NCBI RefSeq assembly: GCF_000526995.1
Contig: NZ_AZUI01000001.1
Coordinates: 3,204,001 to 3,268,000 of the forward strand
Reading direction: 5' to 3'
From: Lacrimispora indolis DSM 755
GTDB lineage: Bacteria; Bacillota; Clostridia; Lachnospirales; Lachnospiraceae
Length of the DNA: 64,000 nucleotides
Shown here: positions 23,791 to 32,225 of the stretch, piece after piece
Numbering within the stretch: the first letter of the stretch is position 1
Layout: each line of letters starts with the position of its first letter
The notes under the pieces: generated by a model
Seen by the model: only the letters and a program-made list of their open reading frames with translations
The model's database searches: none
Told to the model about the DNA's origin: nothing
Translations under genes and position numbers: made by a program

Positions 23791-26655
23791 TTGCGCAATC
23801 ATAAATTATGGAAAGATAAGAATTTTTCCGGACTTCAATTATTGGACCGGATACCAAGACTGGCGGTTCTGGGCGTTATTTTTGGATTTCTGTTTCTGGT
23901 GCTTATTTTCCGGCTGTACCGTCTTCAGATCATGGAAGGGGCAGCCAATCAGGAAGAGTTTATGAGTTCCATTATGAAGACAAGGAGAATTGCCGGAAGC
24001 CGCGGAAACATTTATGACAGGAACGGAAATTTACTGGCTTCAAACCGGCTTTCCTATGATATTACCCTGGAGGATTCCCAGAATTACAAGTCATCGAAAG
24101 AACGCCAGCGGTCCTTAAACGGAATTGCCTATCAGCTGATTAGCCTGGTCAAGGATGAGGACAAGTTAAATACAGTTCTGCCCATATCTGTGGATGAACA
24201 GGGAAATTATGAGTTTACCGAAGAAGGGTGGAAGCTCAGCCGTTTTAAGGCAGATTTTTATGGAAAAAACTCTGTGGATGATTTGACGGATGCGGAAAAA
24301 TCCGTAACAGCGGATGAACTCATGAAAAAATTATGCAGCAAGGAAAAGTTCCTGATCGAGGATGCCTATACAGAAGAGGAAGGGGAGCAATACGGACTGC
24401 CCCATACCCTTACGCCCAGGGAGATCCTGCAGATAGCCAACATCCGCTATGGCCTTTCCCTGAATTCATACCGCAAATACCTTCCTTATCTGGTCGCCTC
24501 GGATGTATCCGAGGAAGCTATGGTGGAAGTACTGGAAAAGAAACTCAGCCTGCCTGGGGCGGATATCCAGGAGGGAAACGTCCGTGTCTACTACGGCGGA
24601 GAAAGCCTTTCTTCCATATTGGGTTATACGGGGCCGGTTTCCGCCGAGGAACTGGAAGCAGGGAATCGGGATGGTGCCATTTATACGAACCAGTCCATTA
24701 TAGGAAAAGGCGGAATTGAAAAGTCTATGGAAGGACAGCTTCGTGGACAGGATGGGATGGAACAGTTTTATACGGACGTAGTGGGAAACCGGAAATCAGA
24801 CCCGGAAATTACCAGTATGCCCCATACTGGAAACGATGTTTACCTGACCATTGACAAGGATTTGCAGAATGCGGTTTATCAGATGCTGGAACAGCAGATT
24901 GCCGGAATTCTCCTTGCCAATATGGAAGAGAGCAAAAGGGCTGACATGCCAAAAGCAGCCGATGCCTCCCAGATCCGGATTTCATCGGATGAAGTGTATT
25001 TTGCATTAATAAAAAATCATGTCATTGATACCGGCCGGTTTCAGGAAACGGATGCGTCGGATTTGGAGAAGGCCGTCTATGAAAGGTTTGCCGGCAAGAA
25101 AGAGCAGGTTTTTCAAGGATTTTCTGATTCCTTTGATGTCTCAGGGGCCGGGTATGACTCCTTAAGCGGTGAAGTGAAAGGCTATTATGATTATCTTTTG
25201 GATACAGTAAGGAAGAATAAAATTCTTTCTGAAAAAAGCAGAGCCTGGGACCAGAAGGAACAAAGCTTCCGGCAGTATCTTTCCGACTGCATTGCAAATG
25301 GCTGGATTGATTTAAGCCAGGTGGAAGCTTCTGAAAAATATATGACACTTGACAACAGCAGAAGTTTGATTGAAGAAATGATCCTGGACGGCTTAAGGAA
25401 AGATTCCGGTTTTGATTTACTGATATATCAGGCAATGATAACGGAAGGAACTCTGACCGGAGAGGATGTGGAAAAGCTCCTTTATGATCAGGGAATATTA
25501 TCAAAAGAGGATCCGGATTATGCCCCACTTTTAAATGGGCAGCTGAATGCCTGGCAGTTCATACGCAAAAAGATAAAAAATCTGGAGATCACTCCTGCCC
25601 AGTTGGCTTTAAATCCTTGTTCCGGGTCAGCTGTGGTGGTCCGGCCCCAGGACGGACAGGTGCTGGCATGCGTAAGCTATCCGGGTTATGATAACAACCG
25701 TCTGGCAAATCAGATGGACACGTCCTACTATCAGAAGCTTGCAGCAGATTTATCCCTGCCCCTATTTAACCGGGCAACCAGCCAGCTGACGGCTCCGGGA
25801 TCCACCTTTAAACCGGTAACGGTCATTGCAGGGCTGAGCGAAGGAGTTATCACTACAGATACCAGCGTGGTATGCACCGGCGTGTTTGATAAGGTGCAGC
25901 CGCCTTTGCGCTGTTGGAAGCGGTCAGGTCACGGTACCATACTTTCCAGTGCCGATGCTCTTAAAAACTCCTGTAATGTATACTTATCTGAAATCACGTA
26001 CCGGCTGGGAACCGAAGAGGATGGGCTGTTTTCAGAAGGGAAGGGATTAAGTAAGCTGCAGGAATATGCCGGTCTGCTGGATCTGGATAAAAAGACAGGC
26101 ATTGAGATCGGAGAAGCAGAACCCCATGTAACAGACCAATTTGCTATCCCTTCTTCCATCGGACAGGGAACCCATAACTATACGACAACACAGATCGCGC
26201 GGTACACTGCGACCCTTGCCAATCATGGATCCAGCTATGATCTTTCCCTTATTTATAAAATAACGGATACTGATGACAACACGGTCCAGTCCTTTAATCC
26301 AACGCTTCAGAACAACGTATCCCTTCCGGGTTACGTATGGAATGACGTTGCCAAGGGTATGAATGAGCTGGTAAAAACCAATGCAACCTTAAAAGACTTA
26401 AAAGTTAATGCGGCCGGAAAAACCGGAACAGCAGAGGAATCCAAAACACGGCCAAACCACGGACTTTTCATAGGATATGCCCCGTTTGAGGACCCGCAGA
26501 TAGCCATAACCGTGCGGATCGCCAATGGTTACAGCTCCGGCAATGTGGTTGGGGTAGGAAAAGGAATTTTAAATTATTACTTTCATCTGGAAGATCCCGC
26601 TGATATCCTTACCGGGACTGCTTCCGGCGTGTCCAATAATCTGCGGACAGATTAA
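23791..26655 (+). CDS. Class B penicillin-binding protein (transpeptidase)
   Basis: 954 aa from a TTG start: GGAG at 23781-23784 is spaced 6 nt from TTG 23791, and no better start exists. An N-terminal membrane anchor (AVLGVIFGFLFLVLIFRLY) is followed by the PBP dimerisation region with RGNIYDRNGNLLA and then the transpeptidase domain. The active-site motifs are STFK near residue 671, SCN near 727 and KTGTAE near 877. A long region of about 250 residues (roughly 370-620) separates the dimerisation module from the transpeptidase and makes the protein larger than a usual class B PBP. It crosslinks peptidoglycan outside the membrane and is probably induced through BlaI. Confidence 0.9.
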   Translation: MRNHKLWKDKNFSGLQLLDRIPRLAVLGVIFGFLFLVLIFRLYRLQIMEGAANQEEFMSSIMKTRRIAGSRGNIYDRNGNLLASNRLSYDITLEDSQNYKSSKERQRSLNGIAYQLISLVKDEDKLNTVLPISVDEQGNYEFTEEGWKLSRFKADFYGKNSVDDLTDAEKSVTADELMKKLCSKEKFLIEDAYTEEEGEQYGLPHTLTPREILQIANIRYGLSLNSYRKYLPYLVASDVSEEAMVEVLEKKLSLPGADIQEGNVRVYYGGESLSSILGYTGPVSAEELEAGNRDGAIYTNQSIIGKGGIEKSMEGQLRGQDGMEQFYTDVVGNRKSDPEITSMPHTGNDVYLTIDKDLQNAVYQMLEQQIAGILLANMEESKRADMPKAADASQIRISSDEVYFALIKNHVIDTGRFQETDASDLEKAVYERFAGKKEQVFQGFSDSFDVSGAGYDSLSGEVKGYYDYLLDTVRKNKILSEKSRAWDQKEQSFRQYLSDCIANGWIDLSQVEASEKYMTLDNSRSLIEEMILDGLRKDSGFDLLIYQAMITEGTLTGEDVEKLLYDQGILSKEDPDYAPLLNGQLNAWQFIRKKIKNLEITPAQLALNPCSGSAVVVRPQDGQVLACVSYPGYDNNRLANQMDTSYYQKLAADLSLPLFNRATSQLTAPGSTFKPVTVIAGLSEGVITTDTSVVCTGVFDKVQPPLRCWKRSGHGTILSSADALKNSCNVYLSEITYRLGTEEDGLFSEGKGLSKLQEYAGLLDLDKKTGIEIGEAEPHVTDQFAIPSSIGQGTHNYTTTQIARYTATLANHGSSYDLSLIYKITDTDDNTVQSFNPTLQNNVSLPGYVWNDVAKGMNELVKTNATLKDLKVNAAGKTGTAEESKTRPNHGLFIGYAPFEDPQIAITVRIANGYSSGNVVGVGKGILNYYFHLEDPADILTGTASGVSNNLRTD

Positions 26656-26681
26656 GCAAACGGATTGACAGGAGGTATGCC

Positions 26682-28799
26682 ATGAGGCGCAGAAGAAGGA
26701 GATTTTTATTCAGCACTGTTTGCACACTCGTTATATTGCTGGCCGGCCTGGCAGGAGCGGCACTGTTCTTTCAAATACAGGGGAAATTCGGAGCGTCTAG
26801 GAAAAAGCCGGATGCGTTGTTTTTGGAATATGTGGAGTGTCTTACCAGGTCAGACTATCAGGCTATGTATGGGATGTTGGATGAACAGAGCCATATAAAT
26901 ATCAGGGAAGAGGATTTTATCACCAGACATAAAAATATCTACGAAGGAATCGAGGCCTCCGGAATAACCGCCCAGATTAAGCAGGTAGAAGAAAAAGACG
27001 GAGAGGCAACGGTCAGCTACGCCATGAGCCTTACCAGTATTGCAGGGGAAATCAGCTTCAGCAATCAGGTGAAATTCCGGAAGGAAAAGAAAAAAGGCTA
27101 TGAGATGGTGTGGAACGACAGCGTGATCTTTCCCGAGCTGGGGCGCACCGATAAGGTGAGGGTATCAACGGACAAAGCACAGAGGGGAAGTGTTTTTGAC
27201 CGGAACGGGCTGCTTCTTGCAGGGAAAGGCACCGCTTCTTCCGTGGGCCTGGTTCCCGGAAAAATGAGTGAGGATTCGGAAGGGGATTTAGAGACTCTTG
27301 GGAACCTACTTGGAATATCGGCGGATGCGATCAAAAAGAAATTGTCCGCCAAGTGGGTAAAAGAAGATTCGTTTGTACCGTTAAAGACCATTAAAAAGGT
27401 AGATGAACTGAATTTAAATTCCATGGAGCCCAGGGAGGACAATGTTAAAAATAAGGAATTCCAGGATGAGCTTCTGACTGTTCCGGGAGTCCTGATCACA
27501 GATACGCAAGTCCGCTATTACCCCTTGGGAAAGAGCGGTGCCCATCTGGTGGGATATGTCCAGAATGTGACGGCAGAGGATCTTGAAAAGCATCCGGGAG
27601 AGGATTATCTTTCTGACAGTGTTATCGGAAGGAGCGGAATGGAGGCATTGTTTGAGAAAGAGCTGAAAGGGACCAATGGACGGACGGTTTCCATTACTGA
27701 TTCTGGCGGAACACTTAAGAAAACCCTGGCTGCAAAGCCGCGGACAGAAGGAAAGGATATTACCCTGACCATTGACAGCAACCTTCAGTCTGAAATTTAT
27801 GAGGCATTTAAAGATGATAAGAGCTGTACGGTCGCCATGAATCCTTATACCGGCGAAGTACTGGCCCTTGTCAGCACGCCGTCCTACGATGACAATGATT
27901 TTATCCTGGGAATGTCCGAGGAAACATGGGCTTCTTTAAATGATGACGAGAGAAAACCCATGTTCAACCGGTTCCGTCAGAGATTTGCTCCGGGATCTTC
28001 TTTTAAGCCCATAACCGGTGCCATCGGACTTTCCACCGGGGCTATTGATCCCAATGAGGATTACGGAAACGTAGGGCTAAGCTGGAGAAAGGATGAAAGC
28101 TGGGGAAATTACTATGTTACCACCCTTCATGATTACAGCCCTGTCATCCTGGAAAACGCATTTATTTATTCGGATAACATTTATTTTGCAAAGGCTGCCT
28201 TAAAAATCGGCTATGATGATTTTATGTCAGGTTTGGATAAACTGGGATTTAATCAGGAGCTTCCTTTTGATATATCCGTAACAAAGTCTCAGTACTCCAA
28301 TACAGAGCGGATCGAAACAGAGGTTCAGCTGGCTGACAGCGGATACGGACAGGGTCAGATGCTGGTCAATCCCATACACCTGGCATCCCTTTATACCATG
28401 TTTGCCAATAATGGAAACGTCATCAAGCCGTATCTGCAGTACAAGCCGGAACCAGCACCGGAAGTCTGGCTGCCGGGAGCATGTACTCCGGAAATTGCTG
28501 ACAGGATCAGGACAGCTCTTGGTGAAGTCATCAGTTCCCAGCATGGAACCGGACATGGGGCATACCGGAATGATGTAGAGCTTGCAGGAAAGACGGGAAC
28601 GGCTGAGATCAAGGCTTCAAAAGAGGATAAAAACGGTACGGAGCTTGGTTGGTTTGCTGTTTTTACGACAGATCCAAAGTTAGAGACTCCTATTCTTCTG
28701 GTCAGTATGGCAGAGGATGTAAAGGACCGGGGAGGAAGCGGGTATGTGGTGAGAAAGGATAAAGCTATATTGGATTCTTATATTCCGGGGGGACGGTAA
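26682..28799 (+). CDS. Class B penicillin-binding protein with MecA-like N-terminal domain
   Basis: 705 aa: a basic N-terminus and membrane anchor (FSTVCTLVILLAGLAGAALF), an NTF2-like region typical of MecA_N (residues ~45-150, with LEYVECLTRSDYQAMYGMLD), a PBP dimerisation region (QRGSVFDRNGLLLAGKG) and a transpeptidase domain with SSFK near 439, SDN near 497 and KTGTAE near 637. This architecture is that of PBP2a/PBP3-type low-affinity enzymes. It follows the first PBP by 26 bp with AGGAGG before its ATG, so both are read from the BlaI-type promoter. A role in beta-lactam tolerance is inferred. Confidence 0.9.
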   Translation: MRRRRRRFLFSTVCTLVILLAGLAGAALFFQIQGKFGASRKKPDALFLEYVECLTRSDYQAMYGMLDEQSHINIREEDFITRHKNIYEGIEASGITAQIKQVEEKDGEATVSYAMSLTSIAGEISFSNQVKFRKEKKKGYEMVWNDSVIFPELGRTDKVRVSTDKAQRGSVFDRNGLLLAGKGTASSVGLVPGKMSEDSEGDLETLGNLLGISADAIKKKLSAKWVKEDSFVPLKTIKKVDELNLNSMEPREDNVKNKEFQDELLTVPGVLITDTQVRYYPLGKSGAHLVGYVQNVTAEDLEKHPGEDYLSDSVIGRSGMEALFEKELKGTNGRTVSITDSGGTLKKTLAAKPRTEGKDITLTIDSNLQSEIYEAFKDDKSCTVAMNPYTGEVLALVSTPSYDDNDFILGMSEETWASLNDDERKPMFNRFRQRFAPGSSFKPITGAIGLSTGAIDPNEDYGNVGLSWRKDESWGNYYVTTLHDYSPVILENAFIYSDNIYFAKAALKIGYDDFMSGLDKLGFNQELPFDISVTKSQYSNTERIETEVQLADSGYGQGQMLVNPIHLASLYTMFANNGNVIKPYLQYKPEPAPEVWLPGACTPEIADRIRTALGEVISSQHGTGHGAYRNDVELAGKTGTAEIKASKEDKNGTELGWFAVFTTDPKLETPILLVSMAEDVKDRGGSGYVVRKDKAILDSYIPGGR

Positions 28800-29249
28800 A
28801 GAATGCTGATGTGCTGGTTTGAATTTGGGATGTTTCTTGCTTTTTTTCGTAAAATTTGTTTTTATTGTTAATATGATATCAGGAAACTATGCATAAACAT
28901 ATACTGAAAATCCCTAAGAGAAAAAATTAGGGATTTTTTAGTTTTCTTGATTTTGCATAGGGTTATGTGTTTTTTAATTGGATGGGAAGGAACTGTAATC
29001 TGAAATGGTTAAATGAAAAAGTGACTTTAAAAGAATGACTTTAATAAAAAGCGTAATGGTTGAATATACAGAACTTATTTCCACTTTTTAATTAACAAAT
29101 TCGATCGCAGGTTTATAATAATAATTAAAGCATCATTATGTTTTTTATATTACCTTATTTAAGGTATTGGAAAAAGTGTACAGGACTAAGTTCCACTCGC
29201 TCAAATATAGGACTTAATTCGATATAGTGAATCGCCTGTGCCAATTATT
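28800..29249. other. Intergenic region between the PBP operon and the IS30 remnant
   Basis: It holds the terminator at 28907-28937. The remainder is AT-rich with no ORF. Two loosely similar segments ending in TTCCACT (about 29070-29085 and 29190-29200) lie near the end of the transposase remnant and may be worn IS termini; I could not define an inverted repeat. Confidence 0.4.
28907..28937 (+). terminator. Intrinsic terminator of the PBP operon
   Basis: AAAATCCCTAA and TTAGGGATTTT form an 11-bp stem with a 9-nt loop, followed by TTAGTTTTC. Confidence 0.85.
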
Positions 29250-30440
29250 TTATTTCTTTATTAGTTCAGGACATAGTGACACCTTATTTGGTGCGATTTC
29301 TTTTAGTTGAAGTACATCATGCAGTATATAATCAAAGATCATTAGGGACAGTTTAAATGGATTACAGCCATTCAGACTGTCCCTTGCTTTGTTATTGATG
29401 TTGTTCATTCGCCTTGTGATATCTTCCTCTGTATTATAGTCTATGCTGAATCCTTTAGGTATTACAAGGTTGATGTATTCATGGTTCTTTTTAATCATGC
29501 CTTTCTGCTGGACTGCATTTGGATTACAGTAAAAAAGATTTTAGTTGGGATATTGCCGTTTGGATTGTATTCAAGTCTACAAGATAATAAGATTCTGTCC
29601 GTTATCTGTTCGGATTGCTGGGAAAAGATTTTGGAACGCTGTATTTCCAGGGCTGCTGTAAGCTTGTCGAATGTCTTTATAACACAATCAGACGTTTTTT
29701 CCTTTAGAAGAATGATAGGTATTAATGAGCAGCTGTGAAAGAAAGCAGTTAATAATATCTGGTTGCCGCCTGATTGTTTCTCTATCACTATATCCAGTTC
29801 AACTACAGAAACATTTGGATGTTCTTTCATATATTTTTGAAAATCTTCATAGGTATGTCCGATTCGGAAATCTTTGTCCACAAAACTGACACATGTTGGT
29901 GTTTTTTGAGGCTTATAATAAACCATCTTTCTCATGTCAATGTTACGTGTTTCAAACAGTCCCATATCAATATAGTTGCAGAGCGTCATGCGGCTGTATG
30001 GAATCTCGCCGCCATGGTTTGCATGGATATGTGCAATGCTTACCTCTTTTTGAGAAGGGGAGAGATTCGCTGGCCCAGAAGAGCTATATCTGATACATTC
30101 TGATTAATCCCATCTCTTGACGAAATCAATACTTCAAAGTATTCTTCCTGAGTATCTGTGCGATGTAGTGGGCTTTTTGCATAAGGCAATTATTGCTTTT
30201 TTGCAGCCTTTGCAGACGTATGTAGGCTTCTTCATTCTCTCACATTCTTTCGGTTTATATTCTGAACATAAAATTCATACAGCGCTTTCCTGATCGACTT
30301 TTTTACAGAGTGCCCTATGTCTCGACACCTCTTTAGAAATGGTACTCGGTGACGTTCCAGTTATCCGTGGTACTACAGAAAATGGTTTTCTATCAGTTAG
30401 GCCCCTCTCAATTGAACTCTTTGAGATAGGGCGAGAAGTT
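29250..30440 (-). pseudogene. Broken IS30-family transposase
   Basis: Read on the minus strand, the N-terminal helix-turn-helix survives as ERGLTDRKPFSVV and GTSPSTISKEVSRHRA (about 30440-30310). The core has the first catalytic Asp region VSVVELDIVIEK and LLTAFFHSCSLIPIILL (29495-29989). The second-Asp motif IRTDNG is present only in another frame near 29610, and the C-terminal part KKNHEYINLVIPKG with ITRRMNNINNKARDSLNG is in a third segment (29250-29498). Several frameshifts and stops separate these, so the transposase is dead. It marks the left border of the accessory island. Confidence 0.88.
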
Positions 30441-30602
30441 ATCCGCCATGTATGTGCTTACTAATAAATGCCTGCCTTCTGAACAGACAGTTCTACTATT
30501 GTAAGATAGTAGAACACCTAACTTCGATAGTTGTAGAAGTTAATACTTGAAACTAGAAGTTACTTCTTTATTTTAGTTGTAATCTTAAATTTATTAAAAA
30601 TA

Positions 30603-30684
30603 GAACATATGTTCGGAAAAAGTATTGACAACATGATTCAAGAGTATTATAATTCAGATGTCGACAAAACAGAACATATGTTCG
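30603..30684 (+). promoter_or_regulatory. Consensus promoter flanked by two LexA (SOS)-type boxes
   Basis: GAACATATGTTCG occurs at 30603-30615 and again at 30672-30684. Between them lie TTGACA (30625-30630), a 17-bp spacer and TATAAT (30648-30653). The boxes match the Gram-positive LexA/DinR pattern CGAAC-N4-GTTCG closely. No protein-coding gene begins within 500 bp downstream; the transcript would read into the structured region 30823-31028 and possibly the tail-fibre gene. Confidence 0.8.
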
Positions 30685-30822
30685 AGTATGCGAGAAGGAT
30701 AGCGCATTGGATCAGAGATTGTTTGTAGCAATGTATGTAACAGTTAAATGATCTGAATAAACGTGATAAGCGGTAAACATTTTATGCCTTAATGAGCCTA
30801 TAACGTGGTACTAATTGTATTT

Positions 30823-31028
30823 TAACCGAATCAAGTAAGTCCCCCACTTCAAATGCGAAAAGCATTGAGTGGTGGGTGGGGACTTGCTTGTGTCAGGTGG
30901 AGTACAAGCTTCACCTGACACAAGCGTCAGCTGCTATTCGGTTATGCCCGATAAAGCAGGGCAGGGCCTCCCCCGCACTATCGGGGACGCCGTGAACAAG
31001 TAGCGAAGTGGATTGCGAATATCCACTT
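30823..31028 (+). ncRNA. ORF-less region predicted to fold into several hairpins
   Basis: An outer 9-bp stem TAACCGAAT (30823-30831) with ATTCGGTTA (30936-30944) encloses two hairpins. The first has a 13-bp stem, 30832-30844 with 30878-30890, pairing completely if one G-T wobble is allowed. The second, GTGTCAGGTG-type, pairs 30887-30899 with 30912-30924 and shares CTTG with the first. Then follow CCCGATA/TATCGGG (30947-30985) and AAGTGGAT/ATCCACTT (31006-31028). It lies downstream of the SOS-type promoter. The identity is unknown; worn ends of an IS200/IS605-type element are an alternative. Confidence 0.5.
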
Positions 31029-31192
31029 GACTAAAAGATTGGCCATTAATAGATATTGCTGAATTCCTTCTTTTATTTTACAAATGTTTAAAATAAGATT
31101 TATGCCAGAGTTGTTGAAAGAAAATGAGTAAAATAGTTTTACAGCTAAAGAAATCAAAGAAAAAAAATTCAAATTAGAAGAGGAAAAATAAT

Positions 31193-31615
31193 ATGTCAAG
31201 TACAAATAAAACATCATTAGGATTAAATATGTGGGAAGCATCGGATAAGCCGGTAAGACAGGATTTCGTTAATGATAATGTTATTATTAATGAGAAGATT
31301 ACTAAGTTAAATAGTGATTTACAGAATCAGATTGCTACAACAAATAGCAATTTGACAAAGATCCTGCATTATGCATCATCCGGGGCAGCGATAACAGCGA
31401 ACACACTATTTCAAAAGGATTACACAGTTTCTGAGTTTGGCTTAACAGGAAAAACTATTATAGGTGTTATAACAACACTGCGCTATTTCCCCGGAAATAC
31501 TTACCATCAAATTAGTGTGTCAAGCATGTATTCAGAGTCTGTAGGGTTTAGGGTGCAGATATGCTCCGATTATACCGGCACGGTTATGTATAACATGTAC
31601 ATATTGTATAAATGA
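31193..31615 (+). CDS. Phage tail-fibre-like protein, small
   Basis: 140 aa. The N-terminus (SSTNKTSLGLNMWEASDKPV then RQDFVNDN) is the conserved start seen in tail-fibre or tail-tip proteins of Firmicute phages, followed by a short coiled coil (residues ~30-60) and a beta-rich tip ending in YILYK. AGAGGAAAA precedes the ATG. No other phage structural genes are nearby, so it is either a relic or part of a small adapted locus. The 3' part, from residue 39, is paired with an inverted alternative end at 31619-31966. Confidence 0.7.
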   Translation: MSSTNKTSLGLNMWEASDKPVRQDFVNDNVIINEKITKLNSDLQNQIATTNSNLTKILHYASSGAAITANTLFQKDYTVSEFGLTGKTIIGVITTLRYFPGNTYHQISVSSMYSESVGFRVQICSDYTGTVMYNMYILYK

Positions 31616-31966
31616 TCATTATACCGTAACATATGACGTTCCAAATATCAGTGCGGCACCGCTGCCAATACCAGCGCCTGTACTTGGTGTAAATGTAAAA
31701 ATACCACCAATTGTCAAGTATCCATTAGACATCCCTGTTGGACTGCTGATTTGCACTGGAACCGTATTAAGTGCGTTGGTATTACGGCATCGAGGGAAGC
31801 CGCTTATAGTATAACTGGTGCCGGCAGTAAGGGCAAAATTGGTGACTATTCTAATATTAACAAAAACCATTTTTCCAATCTGCGTATATCCTCCATCAGC
31901 TATCGTTCCCCATGATAGGTATAAACCAGATGAAACAATTGTATTGTTATCTAAATCACTATTTAG
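31307..31966. repeat. Inverted repeats bounding a putative invertible tail-fibre cassette
   Basis: TTAAATAGTGATTTA at 31307-31321 recurs in inverted orientation at 31952-31966 with 14 contiguous matching bases. Both copies are in frame as Leu-Asn-Ser-Asp-Leu, on the plus strand in the fibre gene and on the minus strand in the opposing module. Recombination across them would swap the fibre C-terminus in frame, from 140 aa to 153 aa. Confidence 0.6.
31619..31966 (-). CDS. Inverted alternative C-terminal module of a tail fibre, no start codon of its own
   Basis: An open frame of 115 codons on the minus strand, beginning at the inverted repeat (LNSDLDNNTIVSSGLYLSWG) and continuing through a beta-rich tip (IVTNFALTAGTSYTISGFP) to a stop at 31619-31621. 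The stop lies 3 bp from the stop of the plus-strand fibre gene. It lacks a ribosome binding site and a credible start at its 5' edge; an internal ATG at 31870 exists without a good site. This is what a silent cassette of a phase-variable fibre looks like. Confidence 0.6.
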   Translation of the reverse strand, partial: LNSDLDNNTIVSSGLYLSWGTIADGGYTQIGKMVFVNIRIVTNFALTAGTSYTISGFPRCRNTNALNTVPVQISSPTGMSNGYLTIGGIFTFTPSTGAGIGSGAALIFGTSYVTV

Positions 31967-32225
31967 TTAAGTCAAACGGAACTGCTAATACTTCTTCTTC
32001 CTCTTAATTGGATGAGTATCAGCATAATAAATGATTTTTTATATTAGGTAATCCCCTACTGCCAAAAAATAAAAACGACAAAAACCCGCATGATACTAAA
32101 ATGGAAAATATCATAACCACCCGAGATACAAGTGCGGAGTACCAGACGAAATACTCCAAATACAATCAACTATGAAATAAAAACTAAGATTACCAATAGA
32201 AAACGAAAGGAGAAACCTATTATTT

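Noticed and set aside
23595..23804. 69-codon open frame before the PBP gene
   Set aside because: It runs through the promoter and operator and into the PBP start in another frame; no supporting signal.
29774..30103. Plus-strand open frame across the IS30 remnant
   Set aside because: It is antisense to recognisable transposase sequence and has no family match.
30823..31028. Retron msr/msd or group II intron
   Set aside because: The inverted flanks and hairpins are suggestive, but no reverse transcriptase is encoded nearby and no group II domain V motif was seen.
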